A stretch of 64,000 bases of DNA from positions 558,001 to 622,000 of the forward strand of contig CAJZBQ010000057.1 in assembly GCA_914767885.1 (NCBI GenBank). Reading direction: 5' to 3'. How positions within the stretch are numbered: position 1 is the stretch's first letter; each line of letters starts with the position of its first letter. A program made the position numbers and the translations under genes. The notes beneath the pieces are model-generated. The model was given only the letters and a program-made list of their open reading frames with translations. It was not told where the DNA came from and ran no database searches. This stretch comes from Blepharisma stoltei (lineage: Eukaryota; Ciliophora; Heterotrichea; Heterotrichida; Blepharismidae). This document shows, in pieces, positions 21,073 to 30,948 of the stretch.

Positions 21073-21300
21073 AATTGCTAGGTTAGGTTATTTCAAGTCA
21101 GGCGCTAGCCATATTGGTGAAGCGGCAACCAAAGACCTCCCCCATACGGAAGGTTGTACCGCTTTTCAACTCCAACCCAGAGGATTTATCTCCCTAAAAT
21201 GGGTGCAATTTTCGATACCTTCTGTCTCCTCCTCGACTTGCGCTTCAGTCTTGAGTGGGTGGTTCAATTGCTAGGCATGCTGCGATTTTAGTATGCTTTC
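21073..21300 (+). repeat. Dispersed GC-rich repeat, homologue of the 60.1-kb insertion
   Basis: Shares about 170 bp with 60089-60260, including GTCAGGCGCTAGCCATATTGG (trimmed here to its core, 21104-21122), CCCAGAGGAT, GATACCTTCTGTCTCCTCCT and CTTCAGTCTTGAGTG, with scattered substitutions and small indels. It abuts the right end of the family A element. I could not find convincing target duplications, so its right end is open. Confidence 0.65.
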
Positions 21301-21547
21301 GTAATTTGCAATAAATCAATAACTAAAATCATTGCTATCGCAACTCCATACAATTTAAGACCTCTTCGGGAGTTTTCCTAACACTCATTTTTTCAAGTTA
21401 CGTCTGTAATATAATTGAATGCCCCCATGTCACCATTAATGAAATAAAAGCAAAGAGGCTATTAACCTCTCACCATCTTATTGCTCATCATAGCATATTA
21501 AGTTAATTTTAATAGGTTAATAAATCATTATAATTTCTTCAAAGAAG

Positions 21548-23089
21548 ATGCTTTTAGACTCAGAATACTCTTCACAAACAACTGACACAAATGGAGATCC
21601 TATTTATAAATTTCAAGATGAAGATGAAGATGAAGAATGCCTTGTTATCAACACCACTTTTCCAAGCCAACCAGATCCAATCCCACCTCCAACAGATAAT
21701 AAAGAAAATAAAGAAGTAAAGCATGCTGTCAAAAAATCAGCAACTAAAATTATTTTTGATTCATCACAGCCCCAATTTAATGAAAATAAAGAAATTTTGG
21801 ATTTTTCAAACGAAAAGATGGATCTAGATCAGGATTCTGGAAACAAAACAATTAAGCATGCTGTGAAAAAGTGTGCAACAAAGGTAGTTTTTGAAGAAGG
21901 GGAAAGCCAGATGAATGAGGGGAAACAGCAGAAAAGGAAAAAGAAAGGTGAAAGGGAAAGTTTTGGGATTTCGCAACAATCTGAGGAGAAAATAGGGAAA
22001 AAACGGGGTAGGAAAGGCAAGAAAGACGCAGATATTAATGATCCTGGCAAAAAGCAGAAAACTAACAAAGAGTCAGCATCAGAACCAAAATCAGATGGGG
22101 AGACCGATAATAACCCTGATGGATTAGTTCTTAAAGTTAAGGGGACTAAGGAGCACGAAACAGTAGCGCATGAAGAGAGCGAAAACCCCGCTGCAAAAGA
22201 AAATCCCAGCAACAGTGAGGTATCAGTCCCTCAGCAGGAGAATAGACCAAATCCAGAAGATGAAGAAGCAATTCTTACAAAAAGCACAAGAGAAATTGGT
22301 GCTTTAAAGGTTTTTGATGATAAAGCAGCAAAAAAAAGATCAAAAGTATCAAAAAGACCTAAAATACAGCCATGACTTCCAAGGCCGTACAAAAAAATTT
22401 CTAAGCCACAGCCCAAGCCTCCACAAGAAGTCCCCTTGGTTGATAAAATATCGGCACTAAACCAGTTGAAAATTGGTTATATGAACAAGAAGAAAATTGC
22501 AATGGCAAAGCTAGAAAATATCAAGGGAGAATATAGCCAAATTAAAGGTGAAAACATTCAAGAGTCTCAATTAAGAATTTTCAATGAAGATATACAATTA
22601 AAAATGCAAAACAATGAGCCTGGAACGCTAACCTGCTAGTTAATTTTTTTAATATTTTAACTTAAGTTTTTTAGTTTAATAATTATTTAATAAATTTGCA
22701 ATTTTTTGTTTTTATTTAATTGTGGAGTAAGCGATCTTTGCAGAAGGCTTAAAACTTTCCTTAACCTTTAGATCCATATTTTTGCAAAATTGTTCAATTC
22801 TATTTAATAAAAAATGTTTATTAAAAATATTTTTTTTTAAAAAAAATTTTTACTGGGGAAAGTTAGGGATAATGCTCAAGTTGGATTGAATTCTTACATA
22901 CTTAAAAATAACGAAGATCTGTATATTCTATTCAACAAAAATGAAATTCCTTATGATGATTTGCCTAATATAGTGTTGAATAGGTCATCAATTTATAGAG
23001 AAGGAGATGCTAGAAAGAAAGCCAAATTAGATCCAGATACAACAAAAAGCGATGAAGTTGACTATTCGTTCAATCCAAGCAAAAAGTAA
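21548..23089 (+). CDS. Lysine-rich nuclear-type protein, interrupted by an IES
   Basis: A 439-residue highly charged protein after removing a 222-bp insertion. It begins with an acidic patch (FQDEDEDEECLV). An internal duplication follows: KHAVKKSATKIIF...QFNE and KHAVKKCATKVVF...QMNE. Then come several basic clusters that look like nuclear localisation signals (KQQKRKKKGER, KKRGRKGKK, KKRSKVSKRPK). TGA encodes Trp at about 22373. Joining across the IES gives PGTL-LGKVRDNAQVGLNSY. A nuclear or chromatin role is inferred from composition. No catalytic domain seen. Confidence 0.65.
22631..22852 (+). mobile_element. IES in the lysine-rich gene (222 bp)
   Basis: TA at 22629-22630 and 22851-22852, both at codon positions 2-3, so excision keeps the frame while removing the TAG at 22637-22639. 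The insert is extremely AT-rich, with T and A tracts near its right end. No family A-C ends seen. Confidence 0.65.
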
Positions 23090-23367
23090 TAGTACTCTCC
23101 CATCTAAAAATTTATTTTTAACATGAATTCTATTTATTGAAGAATTTATTGTTTAAAAATAATAATCCATATCATTTTTTTTATTTATAAAAAGATTCAA
23201 CAACTTAATATATATTCTCTCTAAATAATCTTAAATTGTAAATTTTATTCGATTTTTAAATCTATTTCTCCTCTTTATCTTATTGGAGTGTATATAAGAT
23301 TTTGTAAGTATTTAATAGATCATTTAATTCAGCATATTTTTACACATCTTAAAATCATTTTTCGCTA

Positions 23368-23727
23368 ACTTCTCCCCTCCGTGAGTAAATGAAACCCTTT
23401 TAAAATTGTAAAAACCCATCCTCCATAAGTGAACCAAAAAATTCCATGAAGAAATACGCTGATATATAATATAGCGAAATCTCTAGATAGTTCTGTTTAA
23501 TTTTTAACAGCTTGCATTATAAAACATAAATATACAATTTTAATAAATATTTGCTTTAAAATTATTTTGATATAAGCTCTTTTTAAAATTTGCTATAAAA
23601 TTTATAGTTAACTACACTGACTGTCACGGGGTGCTTTTGGCTCGAAACTGAGCCAAAAGCACCCCGTGCCAGTCAGTGTAGTTCACTATATATAATAATT
23701 TTTTTTATTTGTTCACGGAGGGGAGTA
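23368..23727 (+). mobile_element. Family A IES/MITE (360 bp) with a nested foldback
   Basis: TA at 23366-23367 and 23726-23727. The left end is ACTTCTCCCCTCCGTGAGTA with a second copy inward; the right end is TGTTCACGGAGGGGAG. The usual right-end direct copy is replaced by, or has received, a 72-bp foldback at 23611-23682, so this copy is a mosaic. Confidence 0.8.
23611..23682. repeat. Near-perfect 33-bp inverted repeat (foldback) nested in an IES
   Basis: Arms 23611-23643 and 23650-23682 are complementary with a single mismatch, separated by the 6-bp loop GAAACT. The arms are GC-rich (core CACGGGGTGCTTTTGGCTC), unlike the host element. It could be a separate small foldback transposon inserted into the IES. 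Confidence 0.85.
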
Positions 23728-24087
23728 AGTTTTTAAGTAGAATTGCAATTTGATAGTCAGAAACGGAAAAAGATTTTTTTCCATATCTTAATCACATAGG
23801 CAATATACATACAAGAATGAATTAAACCCGGATTTAAATATAGCAACTTAGGATCGTAATTTATGGAAAATAAAAATCAATTGCTAAACCAGCTCAAATT
23901 CAAACATAAAATTCAATCAAATCCCTGACATATAATCTAAATCTCTTTCTCTATTTTTACCTTTCTCAAATTTCCTTCAATTAACTCCCTTCAAATCTCC
24001 ATTTATGATACAAACCTCCACATCCCATTAAAAAGAGCCACCGAACATTCTTATTTCAATTATTTATTAATTTTTCGAATAATAATA

Positions 24088-27000
24088 ATGAAAAGCGAAC
24101 CAAAACTTATACTTAATTCAGAGCAAGATTTAGAACGAGAATTTACCATGATTAGCACTCAGCTCGCAGATATAAGTAAGCTCTAATTAGAGACTGATTG
24201 GAATATGCGGATAAATGCCTTAAAAAGAATGCAAGCCATCATCACATCCGGAGGTCCTTCATTCGAGAATTTTATTAGTTTGTTCTTAAAATTCATCAAC
24301 CCTCTCTCAGTCCAGCTTAACGATCTTAGGTCAGCCATAGTAAAAGAAGCTGCCAAAACAGCCTCAATTGCGGCTCAAACCTTAGGCGATTCCTTTGAAA
24401 ATTGCGCTGAAAGGCTTGGTGATACTCTTTTTCGAGTTCTTAACTCAGGAACCAAAATTATTGCAGACACCGGCCACCAGTGCTTACTAGAAATTATTGA
24501 CGCGGTGACATGTTGGAGACTGATTCCTAAAACAGTAGAGCAATATACAAATAAAAATGCAAGCATAAGGATAAGAGCTTCGCAGTATTTGAAAATGATG
24601 CTTGAAAAATACCCGGTGGAGTTGTTTGAATATGCCTGCTCAATAAAAAATGGGTTTATTGAAATGGTTGAGCAAGGGCTGACACTTGCAGTAGCTGATG
24701 CAGCTGCAGATGCAAGAGCGTTTGGAAGACAAGCGTTCTTGGCATATAGAAATCTGTATCCTGATAGAGCAAATAGGCTGTTTATAAGATTTGATAGTTC
24801 GGTGCAAAGGGCATTTGGGGATATCCAAGGAGCAATCCAAGTTTCAGCTGCTTTGACATCGAATACTCCTAAGAGGTCTACATCAGCTAAAGGACCTAGA
24901 ACATCATTAAAAAGTCCTGTAGTCAAAAATAAGCAGCCAAGAGAGCCAACATTTACAGAAGAATCCCCAAAACTGCCTGAAAAAATCATAAACTCCCCCA
25001 AACGAGTAAAATCAGCACTGCCAAATGGTCTTCCAAAACTGAATGAAAAGAAAAAAGAAGTTGTCCTTAAAGCAGAAGCAGAAATGTCTATGAAAACTAT
25101 GCCAGAATCAGCTTTTAAGACAATATCTGACTATGGGTCTACAGGTGGCAGTGCAAATATCGGAGATTTAATTAGACCTCCCCCTACAAAAGAAAGAAAG
25201 CCTGAACTAGAAATCCCTGAAAAAGCTAATATCGAAGACCCAATCACTAAATTTGAATTTATCATAGAAAAAACCTATCATGAAAATTGGTCAACACGGC
25301 TTAATTCTTTTGAAAGACTGGCAAAACAGTTTAAAGATACTGACCGAGACGTTTATATCGAGCTATTGTCTAATTATCAAGATTTATGGGAGAAATTCAT
25401 TATGGCTCATATAGAGCATATAAATGATTCAAATTTCAAGGTGTCTGTGGCTTCTTTGGAGTCCCTAAAAACAACTGTGGAGCTATTTCCTGAGAAAGTT
25501 AGCTTTTCACTAGAAAAACTTATTCCAAAGCTGATCGCTTGTATGGGAGATAATAACAATAATGTGTCTACTAAAGGAAATGAACTGATTGAATTGATTC
25601 TTGATATTTATATCCCAGAAGACCTATTAACTTTGCTGCTTCGATATTCTCCAGCAGAAATGAAGCCCCGCACAAAAGCAAAACTTATTGAATTCTACGA
25701 GACCTTAGCCAGGTCATCCACAGATTTTTTTTCTTCCCAGCTTAATGCCAAGCAATTTATTACTCGGTTGATTGCTCTGCTTAAGGATAACACAAATAGG
25801 CAATCAATTCAACAAATTGTAGCAACCATTGAGACATCAATTGAAGCTAACCCAAATACTACACTTAATGCAGTGGCCGACCTGCCTCCACAAGATCTGG
25901 CCTTCTTCAGAAGATGCTTGCAAGATGTAGGGTCGAGTTTGGAAGCTGATATAAGAGCGTTTATGAGAAGATCGACACCTGTGGAAAATACCAAGCAGGA
26001 GGAAACTAACTTCCCCACTTCCATATCGAGCAAAAAAATTTTGTTACTTTTAGAGTTGGGTTACTTTTGAAAAAAAATTATATATCGTGCCTTGAACCTT
26101 TTTGGGGTACCAGTATACGATCCTTACTGGACTGTCAGCTTCTCATCTCAGATTCTGAAAATAAGAAGCTAGTCTTCCAGTAAAGGCCACATACTGGTGT
26201 CCAAAAAGGCCCAAGGTGAGAAGTAAATTTTAAGTTACTTTTTAGGAGAATTTAAAAAAATCCCAATTCAAATCGCAAAAATCGGAGAGGAATATTTATT
26301 TAATTTGTAAAATTTATGTTTTAAAATACAAGCTGTTTAAAATTAAACATATATAGCTAGAATTCATTATAGTAATTATCACTTATATTCCAAAAATTTT
26401 TTTGTTTGCTCACCCAAAAATAGGGATTTTTTAATGGCTTTGTTCGCTCAAGGAGGGAGGAGAAGTAAGCAAAACTCAGCAATAAAAACAATTATAAACC
26501 AATGTCAAGCTTCAGGAGCGGTAAGATATGATGGATTGAAAAAAATCCAAAAACTTAATGAAACCAATAGTGATTCTTCAATATGAACTGATAACTTAGG
26601 AAGCATAGTTAAAGCTTGCCTAGAATGCCTCAATGACGAAGCCTTATCTATTAGAGATTGTGCTCTACAAGTCCTTAAGGAAATTTTCAGAAATCACAGC
26701 ACAGGACTTGCTGACATCATAAAAGAGTGCTTAACATCTCTGGCCAAAGGTTTTTATTTCGAAGAAAGACATATGCTCCAAACAACTGAAGAAGCTATAG
26801 AAGAGTTGATTTGCACCCAAAATCCTTCTATTTTAATTCCCATTCTCCTAGAATTTATTGCTAAAGAAGAAATCCCAGCGATCCAAGCGTTTATCAGACA
26901 GCTAACAAAAGCTGTAAAAAGATGTCCAGCAGATAAGCTGTCAGGGCTGATGAGAGTTGTGATTAATCAAATGAAAGAGTCATTTAATCACAGCAATGCT

Positions 27001-27141
27001 GACGTAAGGAAATCTGTGGTATTTTGTCTTGTTGAAATTCATTATATTTTGAGAGAAGGGTTCGATATATATTTAGAAGAGCTGAGCCCAAGTCAGCAAA
27101 AATTGGTTACAATATATATACAAAGAAGGATTTTGACTTAA
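24088..27141 (+). CDS. CLASP-like TOG-domain microtubule protein, with one intron and an IES
   Basis: An 859-residue protein resembling CLASP, which binds tubulin through TOG HEAT-repeat arrays and stabilises microtubule plus ends. The first TOG-like array is at about residues 30-245 (DWNMRINALKRMQAI, KEAAKTASIAAQTLG, SIRIRASQYLKMML). A Lys/Ser/Pro-rich linker (250-375) would suit microtubule contact. A second array lies at about 385-600 (NWSTRLNSFERLAKQF) and a helical C-terminal domain at about 650-859. A 15-nt intron at 24176-24190 joins DIKTDWNMR; using the later ATG at 24205 would lose the first exon. A 459-bp IES at 26009-26467 separates QEET from KQNSAIK. The stop is 109 bp from that of the convergent gene. 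Confidence 0.85.
26009..26467 (-). mobile_element. Degenerate family A IES with a nested hairpin, in the CLASP gene (459 bp)
   Basis: TA at 26007-26008 and 26466-26467; excision keeps frame (GAA ACT AAG CAA). The right end (TTTGTTCGCTCAAGGAGGGA) and interior are family A in reverse orientation. The left part holds a foreign segment whose ends fold back (CCTTGAACCTTTTTGGGGTA near 26092 against CCAAAAAGGCCCAAGG near 26200). Confidence 0.8.
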
Positions 27142-27250
27142 TATTACCGTTAAGGATATTTAACATTAAAATAATGTGTAAATTTCTATTTTTGTAAGAA
27201 ATGCTACTAGTATCTTTGAATATGCTTCATTATTTACATAAGATCTGAGA

Positions 27251-28361
27251 CTAAGTATATCGCGGGAGGTTTATTTCGAAAGAAGTTTGTGATAAAGACT
27301 CTTTAGACGAACTTTTCGAGCCCGCAAGCATAGAAGAATTCTGGACATTAATTATTTTGAAATAATCTTTTTCTTCTTTTCTCTGTTTTTTATTTTTGCT
27401 ATGAGCCTTCTCCTTCTTATTTGATGAAAAACTTAACTCCCCCCTCCGTGAGTGAACAAAACCATTAGAAAAATCGCTATGTTTTGCCCAAAAACCCCTC
27501 CGTGAGTGAACAAAACTTTTTTTATGGAAAAAATTTGATATATAAGTGATAATTATTATAATGAAATCTCGAGCTAATTCTGTTTAATTTTAAACAAATT
27601 GCGTTTTAAAACATAAATTTTACAAATTAAATTAATATTTGCTTTCCAATTTTTATAGAAGTGAGATTTTTTTAAATTTCGAAAAAAAAAAATTTTATAA
27701 AAAATTTATATATAAATTTTTTTAAAAAAAAAAATTAACCCCCGTCCGTGAGTGAACAAAATTTTTTTGTTCACTCATGGAGGGGGGTGAGTAAGAGTTT
27801 ATGTCTCGAAGAATTAAAATCATCATATGGGTTGCTATCAATATACACATATTTTCCTAGTAAAGTCCTCTCTAGCTTTGGATTCTGCTGTACACGAGTG
27901 GAATAATGAGAAAAAGGTCTTGCTGATTGGTAGCTTTTTTGAGTTATTGAAGGAGCTTTCAGCTTTGATGTTCTGTCTGCTTTTTCACCTAAAATAGAAA
28001 AAGAGGGCTGGGAAAATTTGTGTGAACGTGGTATGTAATCAGGAGAAATGCAGGAAGATCTTGCTATTTTTACTGGAGAAGAAGGGCGAGATCTCAGCTT
28101 ATTATAAAGGGTTCTGTATTTGGGCTGTGGGGTAGGAAAGTTGTAGCTTTGGGCTCTCTTGTGAGAAGGCTTAGGTTTGGGATCTAAGGTGATGTTTCTT
28201 GGGGAGCCTGAATTTGATGTGCATTGAATTCCGACTGATAAAGGATTTTGCTGGCTTTGAAAACTTTGCTTTAAGCTTGGCTTATAAGAAATAAATCAAT
28301 CCAAAGTTTTGAGAGACTCGAAAACTGGCTTTTTAGGTGATTTTTTCTGAAATGCTTGCAT
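27251..28361 (-). CDS. Basic Ser/Pro-rich protein, interrupted by a family A IES
   Basis: A 250-residue protein after excision of 27436-27793. It begins MQAFQKKSPKKPVFESLKTLD, is rich in Ser, Lys, Arg and Pro, and holds short repeated Ser-Pro-type motifs (RPSSPVKIARSS). The last 65 residues, beyond the IES, are Lys/Ser-rich. One Trp is TGA. No known domain and no membrane segment. It resembles other disordered cytoskeleton-associated ciliate proteins in style only. It converges with the CLASP gene. Confidence 0.6.
27436..27793 (+). mobile_element. Family A IES/MITE (358 bp), well-preserved copy
   Basis: TA (or TAA) at 27434-27435 and 27792-27793. Left end ACTCCCCCCTCCGTGAGTGA, a second direct copy at about 27487, and a right-end copy at about 27743 followed by its inverse to 27785. 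358 bp is not a multiple of 3, so retention would frameshift the host gene. Along with 1336-1689 it is the cleanest copy for defining the family. Confidence 0.9.
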
Positions 28362-28573
28362 ATAGTATGAGCTCCTTTTTGGCTAGAACTTCAAGATCTT
28401 TCCTAACGGAAAGAGGAATTGGTGGAACCAACTGATATAACCGCAATTTAACTCTTTTTATTTAAAGATATATAGACAAAGCCAGGATGGTCAAAGAAAG
28501 GAAGATCTATTTTTATATTTTATTATATTAAGATATTTTAGATATAAATACTAATTTAAATAATTATTTTCTG

Positions 28574-29657
28574 ATGCTAGATGAAATAACACTGCATGGA
28601 TTTGAGACATTTGACTCTGCAGAGCCTGCCAGATTAATGTTTATCTATCATGGTACAAGCTTTATAAATGATCGGATCACTTTAGAAGAGTGGCCAGCTC
28701 TAACTCCCCCTATAAATCGGGACCAAAAATCGTTAAAATTTCCATTTTTCGATACTTTAACCCCTTTAAATCGGAACTATATTTGTTTCTCAATAGGAAA
28801 TTTATAGGTTAAAATAATATAGAGGTTTTCCTCTATATAGCGCTGAAAGCGCAGACATTTTCCCAGGAGCTTTCCAAGTTCGTCGGACCAAATCGCTTTT
28901 TGGTCCGACCAAGGCATTGATTTGGTGCAACCAACCGATAAAATTCCGATCAGAATTTATCCGCCTTACAGCGCCAAACATAGGAAACTTCTATAATTTT
29001 TATTTACCTAATTTAATGGATATTGTGTAAGTAGAATGCTATATAAACAGTTTTAAAATTGAATCGATTAATTTTTTTAATTAATTCTCCATAAAATAAA
29101 CTAAAATTCAAAATTTAAAACAAAATTAACCCTCTTTAAATTGGAACAGAATTTTGTTCTAATTTAACGAGGTAAGAGACACAGGATTTTCAGAATTTGA
29201 TTTAATTCCAGTTTTGAGCATGGACGGTCTTTCTATGGCTGGAGCTTATCCAATACTTCTATATATTTCCAGAAAACTAGGATATTATCCTCAAAATGTG
29301 CAAGATGAATATTTTGTTGACTCTACATGCGAGTTCATTTCTCATATCTCGAAATTCTTCATTGAAATGAAAGAAAAAGATATGGACTGAATCACCAGAT
29401 TTTCCCAAGAAAAGCTTCCTAATTTGTTGAAAAAGATAGAAAATACTATCACGAAGAATAATGATGGGAATGGGTGATTTCTAGGAGATCATATCACTTT
29501 AGTTGATTTTGTGGTTTTTGATTTTATGTGGAATTTTCTGTTAAAACCAGGAAAAATAGAAGCATATGGACTACTTGTAAGCGAATCTTCTCCTAAAGTA
29601 ATGGGATGGGCTTGCAGGATGATAAAAGAGTCTCCATCTTTAGCGAAATATATTTAA
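28574..29657 (+). CDS. Glutathione S-transferase, interrupted by a family B IES
   Basis: A 203-residue cytosolic GST-like protein after removing 28703-29174. The N-terminal thioredoxin-like half reads ITLHGFETFDSAEPARLMFI, then EEWPALRDTGFSEFDLIPVL across the join, then DGLSMAGAYPILLYISRKLG. In most GSTs the last motif has a Ser contacting the glutathione glutamate; here it is Ala-Gly-Ala, so binding may differ. The C-terminal helical half contains GDHITLVDFVVFDFMW, the usual DxxxAD-like N-capping region. TGA encodes Trp twice. It fits the sigma/S-crystallin-like class in length and motifs; the class is inferred. Confidence 0.85.
28703..29174 (+). mobile_element. Family B IES with nested GC-rich segment, in the GST gene (472 bp)
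   Basis: TA at 28701-28702 and 29173-29174. The left end has CTATAAATCGGGACC and a second copy CCCTTTAAATCGGAACT about 50 bp inward. The right end has CTCTTTAAATTGGAACA facing TTGTTCTAATTTAACGAGG. Between them (about 28825-28995) lies a GC-rich insert with its own foldback (TCGGACCAAA against TTTGGTCCGA) and AGCGC at both ends. Confidence 0.8.
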
Positions 29658-29722
29658 GGGATTCCATAATGTCTTTATAATAAAATAAAATGAAAAATTA
29701 AATAGTTTAGAGAACGATTATC

Positions 29723-30856
29723 TTAAATCTTATTTCCCTTTCTTGCTTGGTGACCTCGGAAATTAGCTTGGATTCTTACTGCAGCTTGTGTTTGGCTGAC
29801 TTCTACAGGCCTGAAGCTAGCCCACAAGTTATCAAAATAAGTGATATACTGCTGGCATATCTCAGGATCATGAACCACAACTAAATTTTCTTGATTTGCA
29901 TTAACGGCTTGAACAGTCCAGTTGAAGCTTCCAGTAATCAAGATTTCTTTATCAATAACAACAAATTTATTGTGCATGTGAGCATCAGGATTTGTGTCAG
30001 TTTCTGTTGGAATTCCACGATCTCTGATGTATTGAATATCTGAGCCGATTTGCTTCATACATTCGTCATCTGAAATTACTTTAACGGCGACGCCTCTGTC
30101 ATGAGCTCTTGTGACTGCATCTCTAAGATGATTATTTGTGATAGTAAAGACACACACGTATAATTCTCTCTGAGCTCTATCAAGCCATTGAATTAACCTT
30201 TGTTCGCTGGCAGGGTCTGGGAAGAACAAAGCTTCTCTTGCTTTAGGAAGAGGGCGCATTAGGTTCTCTTGAAGGGCTAACACGTAAGCCTCAAGCCATC
30301 TCAAAGCTTCTTTGTCAGCATCTAACTGGACATGTCGAGATGCAACTTCAAAGATAGCTCTAGAGAGTCTGCTAAGGCCAGCTGAAGTGCCTGATGTGGA
30401 TTTCAAACCTTGGACAAATTCCCTTACTATCCCTCCGTGAGCGAGCAAATTCATAGCGATTGGACAAAATTCCACTCTCTATGAACGAACAAAAATTTTT
30501 TATGAAAAAAATATTTTGATATATATGATAACTTATATAATGAAATCTCTAGCTAATTCTAGTAATTTTAAACAGCTAGCATTTTAGTATCCGTTGTACA
30601 TTAAGAAATATGTGCAACTTATTATAAAACATAAATTTTGCAAATTGAATTTAATTTTTACTCCTCAATTACTGATATTGTTTTAAATTTAGATCAAAAG
30701 ATTTTACTGTGGAAATGTATATATAAAGTTTATAAAATTATTCCCTCTCTCTGGCAAACAAAACTATTTTGTTTGCTCACAGAAAGGGTGCTTTAAAGTT
30801 TCTGGGGTGGCATTTCCGTATTTACTTTCAAGGAAGGTTTTGAAGGCATCAGACAT
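29723..30856 (-). CDS. Phospholipase-D-like nuclease (single HKD) with C-terminal IQ motif, interrupted by an IES
   Basis: A 254-residue protein after removing 30427-30795. It has one PLD-superfamily HKD motif (HMHNKFVVIDKEILITGSFN) near residue 172. In single-HKD members such as mitochondrial PLD6/Zucchini and bacterial Nuc, two subunits form the active site; these act on nucleic acid or cardiolipin. Residues 80-110 (ALFFPDPASEQRLIQWL) match the usual N-terminal strand. A C-terminal IQ motif (AAVRIQANFRGHQARK) suggests calmodulin binding, unusual for this family. The true N-terminus (MSDAFKTFLESKYGNATPET) lies upstream of the IES; the ATG at 30475 is inside the IES. Whether it acts on lipid or nucleic acid is open. 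Confidence 0.85.
30427..30795 (+). mobile_element. Diverged family A IES in the PLD-like gene (369 bp)
   Basis: TA at 30425-30426 and 30794-30795, both at codon position 2-3 on the minus strand. Left end CTATCCCTCCGTGAGCGAGC, a second copy TATGAACGAACAAAAA inward, and right end CTGGCAAACAAAACTATTTT then TGTTTGCTCACAGAAAGGG. The interior is recognisably family A. Excision joins ATPETL to REFVQGLKS. Confidence 0.85.
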
Positions 30857-30948
30857 TTTAATTATAACCGGCCATTGTTTGGATGAATTAAAATGAGATT
30901 TTATTAGGCCCATGCTGTAGAGAAAATTAGTTTAATTTAAATACTTAC

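Larger units (their letters stand above)
20095..21547. other. Intergenic region with a family A element and a dispersed GC-rich repeat
   Basis: About 1.45 kb. It contains a GC-richer patch at about 20330-20440 with inverted pieces (CTGCTTATAGCTCAT and GCATGAGCTATAA), a family A element (20704-21063) and, directly after it, a repeat homologous to the insertion at 60.1 kb (about 21073-21300). No gene recognised. Confidence 0.6.
23090..24087. other. Intergenic region with a family A element carrying a foldback
   Basis: About 1 kb between same-strand genes. It contains the element at 23368-23727. The remainder is AT-rich with no recognised gene. Confidence 0.6.

Noticed and set aside
21829-22212. 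127-residue minus-strand ORF rich in Ser, Phe and Leu
   Set aside because: Mirror of a Lys/Glu/Ser-rich coding region on the plus strand; composition is what the antisense of such a gene gives.
30427-30475. ATG at 30475 (MEFCPIAMNLLAHGG) as start of the PLD-like gene
   Set aside because: It lies inside the family A element; excision joins an upstream exon with its own ATG at 30856.
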